Origin: Grammothele lineata
Lineage: Eukaryota > Basidiomycota > Agaricomycetes > Polyporales > Polyporaceae
DNA length: 64,000 bases
NCBI GenBank assembly: GCA_002150815.3
Contig: NDFF03000143.1
Location: 1-64,000 of the forward strand
Direction: 5' to 3'
Shown: positions 1 through 11,278 of the stretch, in pieces
Layout: each line of letters opens with the position of its first letter
How positions within the stretch are numbered: the first letter of the stretch is position 1
Notes under the pieces: model-generated
The model's database searches: none
Seen by the model: the letters and a program-made list of their open reading frames with translations, nothing else
What the model was told of the DNA's origin: nothing
Position numbers and translations under genes: made by a program

Positions 1-56
1 CTCCCCTCTCCTCTCAGGCCTCCCCGCTCACGCCTTCTTTTTCTTTCGTTTTGCAG

Positions 57-1724
57 ACTGCGCACACACCCTCCCCATCCTCTTCGCGTTCACGACCCCC
101 GCCAAGTTCTGCTTCCGCGCGATCGCGAGCTTCATCCGGCACGCGACGGGCATGCTCCCGCGCGACCCCGGAGACCCCGCTTCCTCGCCGCCGTCCTCGC
201 CGCCGTCTTCCCCTGCCCCGAACGCGTCGGCGTTCTCGTTCTCGCAGGCGGCGTCGTTCCCGTCGAGTAACTCGTTCTCCCAGGCGGCTAGGGCGGATAC
301 GGTCCAGCCGCCTACGACGGCAGGAGGGCCGGGAGACGAGGACGTGCTCCAGACGGGCGTGATTAGGATGTCCCCGGCGAGCACGCAGCTCAACCTCGTC
401 AGCCCGGAGAGCGGCTCGACGGGAGCGGGGGCGGAGACGCCTACGTCGAATGGCGAGCCGAAGGCCAACTCAAAGCAGGAGCCGGGGCTGGGGCTGCCGC
501 AGCGCTCGAAGTCAAGCAAGGCGCGCCTCCAGACGACCCGGTCAAGTTCGCGGTCGCGTTCGCGTTCTCGAACTCGCTCGGCTGCGCCCCCTGTGCCTCC
601 GCTTCCGGGTGCTGATGTGGGTGTGAATGGGGTGAGTGGAGATACGGGCACCGTTAAGGACGACACCAAGGAAACGGAGAAGGAGAAGGAGAAAGACAGG
701 GACCAAGAAAGGGCGAGCACGAAGACCCGCGGATCGATGCGCCGCGCGCTGAGCGCGAGCGTGACCCGCGCTAGCACCCTCCTTCGTCGCCACGACCCGC
801 CTTCCCCTCGGGGTTCGGGTTGGTCGGACGTTGGGGGGCCGCGCTTCAGTGCGCTTGGGGGTTCGAGGGACAGTGGGCGCGAGCGCGTGAGGCATGCAGG
901 CGAGCCGGAGGTATATGCCAATGGACTGGTACGTCTCTTCCTCTTCCTCAGCAACTACTGCACACACTAACGGAGAATATTAAAATCAACAGGACACGAT
1001 GATCCGCGAACGCGTCTCCACGCGCGGCGCCGTGCGCCCGCTCGAGCCCGAGTCCGAGCTCACCGCGTTCCGCATCCCGCCCGAGGCCGTCGGCGCGATC
1101 TCGGAGCTCGCGATGCGCCGGTACGTCGAGGGGTCCGCGAAGCTCGCGCGCAAGTTCGGGAAGGCGGCGAAGGCGATCGAGAAGGCGCGCCAGAGGAACT
1201 TGGAGAGGGCGAGGGAGGAGGATAGGGCGAGGCATGAGGCGGCGTTGAGGACTGTGTTTAGTGCGAGGGCGAGCGATGGGGATGGGACTGGGACTGGGAA
1301 CGGGAGGGAGAGGGAGGCGTCAGCGGGGAGCTGGCCGTGGGCGTGGGCGCTGGAGGAAGATGAGCACCCACCGCCGAGCAGCATCGTGTCGAGGCGGGAC
1401 ACGGAGGAGGCGCGGCGGCTGGCGAAGATCGCGGACCAGGCGGTGTTCATGGACGCGAGCGCGGTCAGCGGGAACAACCTGTGGTCGCTCATCGTCAACT
1501 TCCTCACTGCGACGCCTGAGCGCGATGGTGGGAGCCGCCACCACAAGCACAAGCACGGACACGGGGAAGACCGGCAGGATGAGAAAGGGAAGGAGAAGGA
1601 GAAGCCGGAGACGCTGTCGCGGCGCGAACGCATCGTGTCCCGCTTCGCGTGGTTGACGATGGAGAACAGGAAGTCGCAGGGAGCGAGCGCGTCATCGCCC
1701 AAGGCGTCTCACCAGAAGCAATAA
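57..1724 (+). CDS. 3' part of an unrecognised Ser/Arg/Lys-rich protein (5' end outside window)
   Basis: I do not recognise this protein. Two exons are visible, 57-928 and 993-1724. A polypyrimidine tract and AG precede position 57, so at least one more exon lies to the left. The intron 929-992 has a GTACGT donor, a CACTAAC branch site and a CAG acceptor, and joins in phase 0. The first exon opens with a fairly hydrophobic stretch (LPILFAFTTPAKFCF), which could be the end of a membrane segment. A long low-complexity region follows, rich in Ser, Pro, Arg and Lys. The second exon has a helical, charged segment (about RRYVEGSAKLARKFGKAAK) and a basic tail ending in QKQ. No enzyme motif is visible. 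The reading frame and intron are well supported; the function is unknown. Confidence 0.6.
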
Positions 1725-2213
1725 CGTTCCTTCAACCCGAGGATAATATACCCGCCTCTAATGCATGCTAGTATGTACTGTGTCCCGGAAGTCCCATGTA
1801 GCTAATGTACATCCACTCTGTAGAGTACGGTACCGACATCGCTATAATCCCCCTTACGCTCCTGCTGTTGTCTTCGTACTAGTACTCCTAACTTATTGCT
1901 GCTACCTTTCGGAGCGATCTCTCCCTATTACTTTACTGCTGTCATGGGTGCGACTTGCGGCCGGGACTCGGAGTAGCTCTGGCCCAGCAAATATGGCGCG
2001 CCGGAAACCTTTCGGACGCCAATACGCCACTCCCCCTCTGTCTCACCATCGACGTCATGCGCGACGCTCGATTGACGAGGTCCGCCACCAGCTCGCAGAG
2101 TATATAACAGACTTGTCAGAGCTGAGCGGAACTCCTGTAATCCAAACGTTGCTCTCCCCTGTCACTCATCTCATTCACCTCGTACTCAACTCAGATTTTA
2201 TAAACTCTTCATA
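1725..2213. other. Intergenic; metallothionein promoter
   Basis: No gene is supportable here. The last ~110 bp hold a TATA box and the 5' leader of the metallothionein gene. Confidence 0.5.
2101..2107 (+). promoter_or_regulatory. TATA box of the metallothionein gene
   Basis: TATATAA lies 107 bp upstream of the metallothionein ATG, a normal spacing for a strongly inducible fungal gene. The assignment rests on sequence and position only. Confidence 0.5.
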
Positions 2214-2544
2214 ATGGTCGACACATGCACTTGCCAGAACGCCTGCGGGTGAGTACTCAAACACCTGTTGTCCATACCAAGGAGAAACTCAACCCCTATC
2301 GCATCCAGCGCCTGCGGGCCCAGTGGGACTGGCTGTGAATGTGCCAAGGGCAAGTGCCTGTGCAAGGACTGCACGAACAGCGCAGCCGCCGTCCAAGGTC
2401 GCGGAGTGAGTACGTCCTGCTCAAGGAAACGAGTAGTATCTCACGGGATAGTATCGTCAACAGTGCGGCTGCAACCATGCAGAATCAGGCTCGTCCGAAT
2501 GTGCATGCACTAGGGCTGGGAATACGTGCTCGTGCGGACAGTAG
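2214..2544 (+). CDS. Metallothionein, cysteine-rich metal-binding protein
   Basis: This small gene is split over three exons: 2214-2248, 2309-2405 and 2464-2544. Joined, they give 70 residues. It starts MVDTCTCQNAC and holds CEC, CLC, CGC, CAC and CSC pairs, 15 cysteines in all, with no aromatic residue except one His. This is the signature of a metallothionein that binds Cu(I), Zn or Cd in the cytosol for storage and detoxification. Both introns have GTGAGT donors and CAG acceptors, and the phases close (2 then 0). An alternative acceptor at 2322-2323 would remove five residues, including one Cys. A TATA box lies 107 bp upstream. The exons are too short to stand out as open frames. Identification is by cysteine pattern; metal preference cannot be read from sequence. 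Confidence 0.85.
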
Positions 2545-2717
2545 ATTGGGACATGGTATACTGGAATCGTAGGAGGATGTGACGACAGAAGTGTATGAAT
2601 ATCGTACGAAAGGGACGTGGTCTATATTACAACACACTCCATCACCGACTGCTTCTCTTCGAACTTGTATGTCCAAGTGCTCGTTAAGTAGTCTATGGAC
2701 GCGCCGTGCGACACGGT

Positions 2718-5700
2718 TCAGGGCACTACGAGCACCAATGCATCGTGGTTCTTGCCCCCGGCATGAGCGGGCACAGGATCTTCATCAAGCTCAACTCCCT
2801 TCCTCACCTCCCACACGTCGACGATCTGCACCTCCTCACCCTCAGAACCCTGCGCGGTACCCTCCATCCCAGGCTGCTGTCCCCCGGCCGCGGTTGCTGG
2901 TACCGCGCTCCTCCTATCGAGCACCTTAACACGCGGAACACGCACCAGCCCACACTCGACCGGGATCAAGTTCCACACGAGGCGCTCCTCGGTGCCGGGC
3001 AGGAGGATCGGCACGCGCCCGTGCCGCAATCCCGCAATGACGAACGCGTCCGCGACGGGGTCTGGCTCGAGCTGCACCGTCACGTTCGCCGCGCGTGTTG
3101 GGTGGCGGTTGCGGATGGTGAGCCGGAGCGGGATCGGCTCGTGTAAATGTGCGAGGGTGGGCGCGTCAAGCAGCGCGACGAGCCCGTCGGAGGGAGGACG
3201 GAGAGAGGGGAGAGGGAAGCGGGTGGTTGCAGGCGAGCCGTATTCTCCGTCTGGCGTAAGTCTGGAGGAATGGAATGAGCGGAGGTAGAGGGATCAGAAT
3301 ACGGAAACTTACCTGCGCCATGTCACTTCGTATTCACCCGGTCCTTGAATGGACTGTTCGAGGTCTTCTTCGTCGGGAATGACTGTGATCCGGCAACGAT
3401 CGCAGAGTTCGTCTCCCGTGAGCCACTCTACCCGCACACGGACATGAGCATGGCGACTTCTGCGTAGAATCCAGTGTCCTTACCTCCGCTGAAGTCATCC
3501 TCATCGACCGAACAATTCTCGACAGCAGCCGCGTCATTGTCCTGTACTCGTTATGAGCGTCAGCCATGACAGAGATATAAACTGCACGAGCTCACCTTGC
3601 GGACCAACATAACTTTGTCGATGACCAGCCCAGACGGCGCGACGACCGTGAGCGTGGTCGTCACAAGCGCCTCCACCGCGCTCGCATCGTCCCTCATCGT
3701 CCCATCGAACGTCGCCAAGTCCCCCAACCCAGGAAGGGCCCGCGTCGGCCTTCTATACACCACTGCATGTGTCACCTCAAGCGGCGCGACGGCGTCAACA
3801 GAGATTGTCCGCAGAGTCTCGGTGCGATCAACCACTGGGGCGGCCGCGGTCGGGCTCGCGGGTACAGTCGGGGAGACAGGCGAGAGAGGGGCAGGCCCCG
3901 CACGCGTCTGCACCGAGATATCGACGACGCGCTCTCCAGGCGCGCCAGTAGTCGTCAGGAGCAGCTTCTTGAGCGCGCTCACCCCCGGGGCGAGCGGGCC
4001 GCACGCGACGGCCTTGATGAGGCTCGTCGACCGTTGGTCGTCCATCGCGATGTAGTTCACGGCCTCGTCGATGTCCGTGGGCGGCTGGAGGAGCACGTCG
4101 ACGACGACGTCGAGCTCGCGTTCGTCCGCGTTCGTGACTTCGATCTCGAGCGGGAACGCTTCGCCGAGGAGCGCGGGCTCGGCGTGCGCGATCGCGACGT
4201 GCACGCGGTGCGCGCGGAAACGCACGCGCACTTCCGAGTGGTCCTCTCGTCGCATCGGCACGTACCGCGGCGGGGAAAGCGCGCAAAGCCACCGCGGGGC
4301 TGCTAGGACGTCGGAGGCGTGAGGAGTGGGGGAGGGTACGAGGGGGACTTCAAGCCACCAGTTGCGCTCTTTGATCGTGAGGACGAGCTTGGTGACTGAT
4401 ATGTGCATCGGGAGGTCCGCGGAGACACTGCCGGTGAATACGAGAGTGGTCCCAGCACGCCACCGAAGAACGGCGTCGATCTCTTTAGACTCGGTGGGAG
4501 CTGGCGAAACAGCGATCTCGCCCAGATCTATTCGTCGGACTTCAGGGACTTCCGCGTCGGGATCATCTTCAGAGTGCCGGATAATGATGAGAGGAATGTC
4601 GGTATTGAAGTGGATCGCAAGGGATGTGAAAGGGATGGAAGACAGTGACACGTTGATGTGGGAAGAAAGTTGCAGTTGGAAAGGGGCAAGGTCTCCAACA
4701 TCGACCTCAGGCTCCCAGAAAACAACGGAAGTGGTGACTAGAAAAAATCAGCGCATGAAGCATATCCAGATTCGGGCGCACACGTACGGAGAGGTTTTGA
4801 CTCTGACAGATCGACAATCAAGGGCTCATCCGTGACGGACGGTACAGTACTCTGAAAGCCACACAGAGAATGGTCTGTTTAGCAAGACATTCATAGCATA
4901 TATGCGCATCCCTCACCTGCAACACTGCCAACAGGTCGTCCTGCAACGCGTCGGGGTCGTCCGGGGAAGCATTCGCCCCGTAGCCGAGCATCTCAACCAA
5001 CAGGCGCACGCTCAAGTCCACGTCGCCCAGCTGCTGTGCGCACTTGTACCACTGCGAGAGAAGCGGGTGCAGCAGCGGCTCCCAGCTCTCCCTCCGATAC
5101 GTCTTCGCGATCCGCTCGAAGAACCTGCCCCGATACACTAGAACGTCAGCAGTGTTTTATTTGAGCCGAACAGATGAAGGGACCCACCGAACGGCCATGT
5201 CGAACTTGCCGGAGTCGTAGTACGTCTGCGCGATGCGGTACGCGATCCAGAGAGTGAGCCGGCCAGGGCTCTGCGAGTTCTGCGGGCCCCACTTCTTGAA
5301 GAGCTCGTACGAGCGTGTGTACAGCTGTCCAAGCATGAGTAAGCGGGAGTCGGTTGGCGGTCAGAGGAGAGGGGCAAGCGGACCTCGAGTACAATTGTGA
5401 GGTGGTCGACTTTCCGCTCGTTCGCGAACCCGGGCGCGTTGGACTGGCCTTCTCCCTGTGCACAATTGGAGCGAAGGCTGAATAGATTGTTCAAGCGAGT
5501 AGATAGAGGAGTCCTACCTCGCCTTCTAACGCAGTGAGGAAACGCTCCCTGCGGCGCTCCGTACACCGCGCAGCCATGTAGTAATAGAAGCCCGGATGTT
5601 GAAGCGCTTGGTTGGGGTTGAGGCCCAGGACACGCATTGCGTCGAGTCCCAGTTGGGATGGGTCGATGGCTTGCGCGGCGATGAGCGCTGCGGAGGGGGC

Positions 5701-7311
5701 GGGGGTGGGGTAGGCGGATGGAATTTTAAGGTTGGAACGCGTCCCTTGCTCGAGCAGCTCCGCGAGGACTCGATGTCTAGAGAGGGACCATATGCATGAG
5801 AAGCGGCGGGAAGAGTCGGTAATAGAAAGGAGGTACGCACTGTCGGGCCAACCAGCTCCAGAACTCGAACGTCTCCTCTCCAATGCCCCAGCCTCGGGAG
5901 AAGTCGGCGAACTTGCGCATGTGGCTGTTGTGATTCGAGAGCGCGAGCGCATGTTCGTTGTTGTACAGGTACAGCTTGACTATCTGAAGCGCATATATGC
6001 ACCCGTGGTAGTGTGGGGGGAGTGAGAGGATAGCGTACCTTCACATTGATACAATCCGCAAGCACCTTGGCTTCGGCCCACCGCTTCGTTCGTGGCGGTA
6101 GGATAGCCGTCGACCCGAACATGATGAGCAGAGATGAATAGGCGTCTTGGTAGTGTCTGAGCGAAGATCAGAATCATCCATAGAACGAGCCAGGCAAGCG
6201 ACGTACTTGAGCGCAACCTGGTCCTCACTACGAAACTCCGCAAAGCAGGCCATCTTGTATTCGTACCGCACCGTCCAACCTTCAGGCCGCAGGGGTCTCG
6301 CAACTCCCGCACTCGCCATGGGAGTATGGGGTACAGAATAAGAGTTTGATTGGGAGTGCCGATTGCGTTTCCGCCGGACGCGTTTCGAGTGGTTGGTGTA
6401 GTATTCGATCGCTGGTTCGTAGAGGGCATCTTGCAGACTTTGCCATCCGCGTTCATACGGTGATGAACAATGAAGGGTGCTATGACGCACCTACGGACAA
6501 AATCTCCGATCTCTGCTTGCGATACGGGACTGAGTACAAACAAGGCCGCGCGGGGATCGAGACCACTTTGTCGACGAATGAACGTGAGTCGTGCGTCCAG
6601 AGTCGGGTCGTCTGCGACCGCGTGAGCCGGAGTGCGTGGGGTACGATAGGCGGGAGAGGAGCGCACCTAGCATCTTTCTGCTCGCCATGAGGACCGCCGT
6701 GAGCTTGATATTGCGCTCGTTCGTGCTCTTCTTGCGCAGCGCGATCTCCGCCGCGAGCTCCGTGTCCCTACGCTTCTCCTCCGCGTCGCGCTCACGCTCA
6801 TCTTGACCGGGTTGGAGGGGCGGAGACTCGTATATGCGCTTGAATACGACGAAAACGGATGGTACGAGCGTCGTATGCTTCCTGATCCAGATCGGTGCAA
6901 TGAGACCATCGGGGTGTAGGGGCGAGGAGGGCGTCAAGGGCGAGAGCGGGGAGTGGGACGAGCTATACCCCGGATCTTCTGGGCGGAGCATTTTGCGCGG
7001 AGGGAACGGCACGTCCTGCGGTGTTGTTACGTGCCGGACGCAGCGCGGGGGAGAGAGGGGCGGACCTTGTCCACGAGCACGACCTGGAAGGTCTTGGACT
7101 TCTCCGGCTGCCATATAGCGACCTTGCGCTGCGCGAGGAGGGCATCGCGGAGTCTGATCGTAAGGACATAGAAAGAGTCTTGCCTCGCCTGGGGAGTGGT
7201 TGGTGTGTTTGGCGGTGGGCTGCTTGGGGTTGGAGGCGGCTGCGCGTCCAGTCCTGCGACGAACATGACTGGCGCGAGTTGAACAAGTAGCTCGGGCGGA
7301 TACGAGTTCAT
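2718..7311 (-). CDS. TRAPPC11: TRAPP complex subunit 11 (Foie gras/Gryzun protein)
   Basis: A subunit of the TRAPP tethering complex, acting in ER-Golgi trafficking and in autophagy. Fifteen exons close in phase: 7066-7311, 6667-7015, 6491-6611, 6207-6437, 6039-6156, 5841-5983, 5518-5776, 5384-5455, 5188-5324, 4917-5124, 4788-4851, 3596-4737, 3484-3541, 3313-3427 and 2718-3261. Together they encode 1268 residues; animal homologues have about 1130. The N-terminus (MNSYPPELLVQLAPVMFVAG) and a block near residue 240 (SLQDALYEPAIEYYTNHSKR) are typical of the family. The Foie gras helical domain covers about 270-630 and includes ESWEPLLHPLLSQWYKCAQQ. The beta-rich Gryzun part runs from about 650 to the end. 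Two donors are the weak GTCCGC. Assignment by family resemblance is strong. Confidence 0.9.
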
Positions 7312-7567
7312 GACAGCAAGCGAGTTTCAGAATCTCATACGAGACAGATTGATCCAAGTGAGCGTCCGGAGGAGAAACGCGTAATGAATGGGTGTACGGA
7401 CTCAGTGTGGCGGAAGTCGACGACTCGACGGTGTTAACGGTCTGTATATCGAGGCTCAAGCGCTGGTAGAAGCGCGGCTACGGGCGCTAAGCGAGAGGTA
7501 ATCGCGTGAACTTCGATCGGACGTTGCCTACGGGGCTACGGAAAAACATACAAACCTCTGATAGACA

Positions 7568-7640
7568 TCCCGTTTAGCTCAGCTGGTAGAGCGCGTCACT
7601 AGTAATGACGAGGTCAGTCGTTCGAGTCGGCTAATGGGAA
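7568..7640 (+). tRNA. tRNA-Thr (anticodon AGU)
   Basis: A complete intron-less cloverleaf. The acceptor stem TCCCGTT pairs with AATGGGA (one G-U), and the D stem GCTC pairs with GAGC. The anticodon stem CGTCA/TGACG closes the loop CTAGTAA, so the anticodon is AGT (AGU, normally edited to IGU). The T stem AGTCG/CGGCT closes the loop TTCGAGT, followed by discriminator A. CCA is not encoded, as expected for a eukaryotic nuclear gene. Confidence 0.9.
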
Positions 7641-8412
7641 CTAAGCTTGGTTCCCCCGGTGGCTTGCTTTTGCTTCCCAGAAGGTCCGATGCCGACACAG
7701 GCTTGCAAGCCGTTAACCATCTTCTAAGTGTTGTCGTCGCGTCCTTGAAGAGGCTAGAACACAACCTCCGTCGACTTTGACGGTTCTTGGGCTCGTACCT
7801 CTACGCTCGGGGACTCGAAGCTCAACAACGTGTATCATAGATATGATTCGGCCCGGGTGTCCCACTGCCCGCAGCCTCTATTGGTCTCGGAGGGTTCATG
7901 CACATCGTTCGTCGAACACGACTACAGTAGCGAGCTAATATCCAGGGGGTATTCACGCTCGCGCAGAGACACTCGACCTATTCAAATTGGCGCGGCGCCA
8001 CTACCTCAGTAGGAAACGATTGATTAGACGGAAGGCGGAAAGATGGGTACGTAGAACGAAATGCGAAGTCCAACGAGTGGCCCCGAGCAGTATAGTCCTT
8101 TCCGACTTATATCAGTTAACCGACAGTGCTCATGTGTTGCAATGGAACGGGCAAACGGGCCGTTCGTTGAAGTTGAAAGTGCAAATCTTGCAACAGCAAG
8201 AGCGAGGGAATGATCGCACTCACGCAGGGACACTTCACCTATTGGCGATCCGTCGGCCAGGAATGATTCATTGAACGGAAGGCGAGAAGGACAGCGAGCG
8301 ATATATTAATCATACACGAAGTAGTGTAATACGAAGTCCTGACAAAGTAAAGAGACTGACACAACGGCGGAGTGAAAGCGAGGCAGAAGATAGACATTGA
8401 CGCAAGGCGCAA
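7641..8412. other. Intergenic between tRNA-Thr and the first FunK1 gene
   Basis: No gene is seen. The last ~330 bp (from about 8080) match the 3' flank of the second FunK1 gene (13125-13452) and belong to the duplicated segment. Confidence 0.5.
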
Positions 8413-11278
8413 CTATTGAGCGGCGCTGACCTTGCTCCGTTTCGACTTGGGCTCGGGCGCGTTCTTGATTGTCCGCTTCTTCGAGTCAGGGTGGGATTGA
8501 GCGGTCTCGAACGCCTTTGCCGCGTACATCTTGTCGTCAGTCTTGTCGGCTGCTGGCCATCCGGGCTTCTGAAGTGACACTTTCAGGAGATCGATAATTG
8601 AAGCATGCGACTCGACCTTCTTGCTTAGCTTTTCGTTCCTCGGCGGCTCCTTTGCGCGCCTGGATGCCACGCTATCCTCCTCGCTGTCGGCCTCTTTCTC
8701 ACCAGACTCGAGGCTGGGGCCCTCGTCGTCATCCCATTCAATCCCAATATCCTCTACATGGAATAGATCAACACCAGTATCCGCGCGCTGGGCTTGCGAC
8801 GTGGAAACGGCGGTGACATCGTAGGAGTCCAGCGCGTAGTAGGCCTGGAACCATTCCAAGAGCGTGTCGACTATGTCGCTGATAGGATGTTTCTCGCGTT
8901 GTACTGGAGCAGAGGAAGAGTGGGGTTCAGAGTCAGATTCCGGCTCGGGACGACGGCTCGGTGTGGACGGCAGAGCATCAGGGGAGACGAGAGGGACGGG
9001 AAGTGGAATTGAGACACGAGGAGGGGTCAGAGGGCTGTCGTCATCCGAAGGCAGCGGGGTCAAAGGCGAACTACCCATGGCGTGACGTCGTGAGGAAGAT
9101 ACTGGAGAAGACGATGGTTGAGAATCCTGGGCATCTGCCGGAGCTTGCGGGGAAGGGACGGGGGCGACGACTTTCGGAAGGGGCATGTAAAACACCAGCT
9201 CTTGGCGGCTACGGCTTTCGTTATAGCCGGAGACCTCGATGGAGCCGTTCTGGATCGAGTTCCTCTTATACCACCCACAACGAGTCACATCGTGGACTTG
9301 TTGTTGTTGGTCGAAGTAGTCGCAAATGAATTGGGCGACACAGTCGTCGTCGATATTGCTGTCGATAAAGCGTGTCCCGAAGTAGATCATCACGTGGAAT
9401 ACGGACTCCAGCTCGTCTGGAATGCGGATTCGCCGCTGAGGGTCGTCCAACGTGTGCACCGATTGAAATTCCAGCGTGCCCTGTGCGACAGGGCATGCGG
9501 GCGGTCAACACAAATAGGTAGATTCATGACACAATGCGACTTACCGTACGGTCTAGTTGGCGCCCCACATCGCTTCTGGGATCCACTGGTTTCGAAAGCT
9601 CCCAATCATTGAGAAGCCCGCAGGGCACGCCGTTCTTGTAGAACAACAAAATATTGCCACAACTGATATCGCGGTGGAGGATTCCGATCTTGCAAGCATC
9701 CCTGTGGGCTGAATTTGTTGATTAGTGTTGAACCGAATCGAGCAGCAGCGAGCAGTAACGTACCGACGAGCGCACAGTAGAGAGCCCTAACCAGCTCCCA
9801 TCCGCAAGCCATTTGCTCCAGCGGTTTCCCAACCTCCTTCACGACCAACCGATAGTGTTGATGACATTTGAGGGGGCACGCCTGCGAGTCCGGATGGTAT
9901 TGCAGCCAGAGCGAGGGCGATATCGCCACTTGATCACCCAAGTCGCCGTGGCACTCCAGAGTTGGAACATACTTGACGCCCTTCTGGTTGAGGATCAGAA
10001 GGGTCTCGCCCTCCTGCCGGATGTCGGGGTCATCGACTCGCCAAGCGTCTTTCAAGTATACGGGCTTCGCTCCCGGACGAATGGTCTTGTCCTTCGAAAT
10101 TTCCAGTGCAACGTACCCACGCGTTCCACGCCCTGCGACACCTCCTGCGCTGAAGTTCGGGCGGCCAACGGCGTATCGCCTTGTTTTCACCGTAGTTGTC
10201 TCCTGGTACTTCTTCGGTTTGCACTGCACCTCCAACACCCACCACGGCCACCTGTCGCTCAGTGATTGTGCGAAGAGTTCGCGAACGTAGGGCTCTACGC
10301 CGTTATCCTCTGCTTCCGCTTCCGCGAACGCCTTCATGTTCTTCCACAGTTCGGAGTCGGGCATAATCCGAGTCGCCGTGGGGTCGTGGCCGCGTTCCGC
10401 GGGAGACATCCTAGAATAGTGGAAGAAGAACTCGCCAAGCATCTTCCCGTCATCTTCCGTGTAGTCGAACTTCTTCGACGCGAACAGCCCAGAGCGATCG
10501 GCGCGGACGAAGCGGGCGTGGTTCCCGAGAAGGAGAACGGCGAAGACGAACATCCTCTGCTGGTAGTGGAACACGCTCTCGAGATATTCCAGGAGCTGAC
10601 TCAACGCCGCCTCGTGGGCGTCACCTTTGGCGGTGCCGTCTTCGGAGTCGTCGTCGAAGGGGTCTTGATTGGTCTTATCGGACTTGCACTCGATGATGAG
10701 GTCAACCCAGGACCAATCGATGGGGAGATGCTGTCCTTTGTTGCGCATGGCAGGAATATGGTCATTGGGATATAGACCACCGTCAGCTGCAATCTGTTCT
10801 GGGTCATTCTTGTCGGCCTGGTAAGGCGTTGCGATGACCGTGAACTGATGGCAAATGCCTGCTTTGTTGAGAGCCTCCGGCTGTAGAAGTTTTTCAGTTA
10901 ACTTAAAACGCAAGGCGAGTGTCGATGGGCACGTACGATGACCCTGTACATTTTCTTTTCCGACTTCAGGTCCTCCTGGTCCAGGAGCGGCACAGTGAGC
11001 GCGTATCGAGCGCGAGATTGAATGACAAAATGGCCGAGAAAGTCGTTCGTAGGAATCACTGTGATCTTCTTAAACATGTTGTACTTCCGTATGTCGTTGC
11101 GGTGTTTCGTGGGGTCGGGGGAAGTGTTTGTGACCCTGAATTCCTTGCGACGGATGAGACGTTTGAGGGGAGAGTCGCTAGCACGAGGGTTTCCACCAGC
11201 AGTACCTGAGGCGGGATTGTTAGGAAGGGAAGCATTGCGAGAGTGGCCCCGGTTGGAATTCCGAGTTACAGGTGGCAT
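8413..11278 (-). CDS. FunK1-family fungal protein kinase, copy A
   Basis: A fungus-specific protein kinase-like protein of 896 residues in four exons: 10937-11278, 9764-10880, 9545-9708 and 8413-9480. The catalytic loop HRDISCGN (about 498-505) keeps the HRD Asp and the metal-binding Asn. The magnesium motif is DWE (521-523) in LLNDWELS instead of DFG, as is usual in FunK1. The long domain before it has family-typical blocks such as IDWSWVDLIIECK and YAVGRP...RGTRGYVALE. A 150-residue Ser/Pro/acidic linker then leads to a basic tail (KKRTIKNAPEPKSKRSK) that looks like a nuclear signal. A TATA-like TATATAATA lies about 105 bp upstream. Substrates of this family are unknown. Confidence 0.85.

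Noticed and set aside
1765..2214. Open frame covering the metallothionein promoter
   Set aside because: It spans a TATA box and leader, and its translation shows no pattern beyond a chance hydrophobic stretch.
3597..4835. Several plus-strand frames opposite TRAPPC11
   Set aside because: Shadow frames of a GC-rich coding exon whose minus-strand reading matches a known family throughout.
5146..5187. First AG (TAG before TGTATCGGGGCAG) as acceptor of TRAPPC11 exon 10
   Set aside because: It breaks the frame; only the CAG 13 nt downstream joins VR to FFERIAK.
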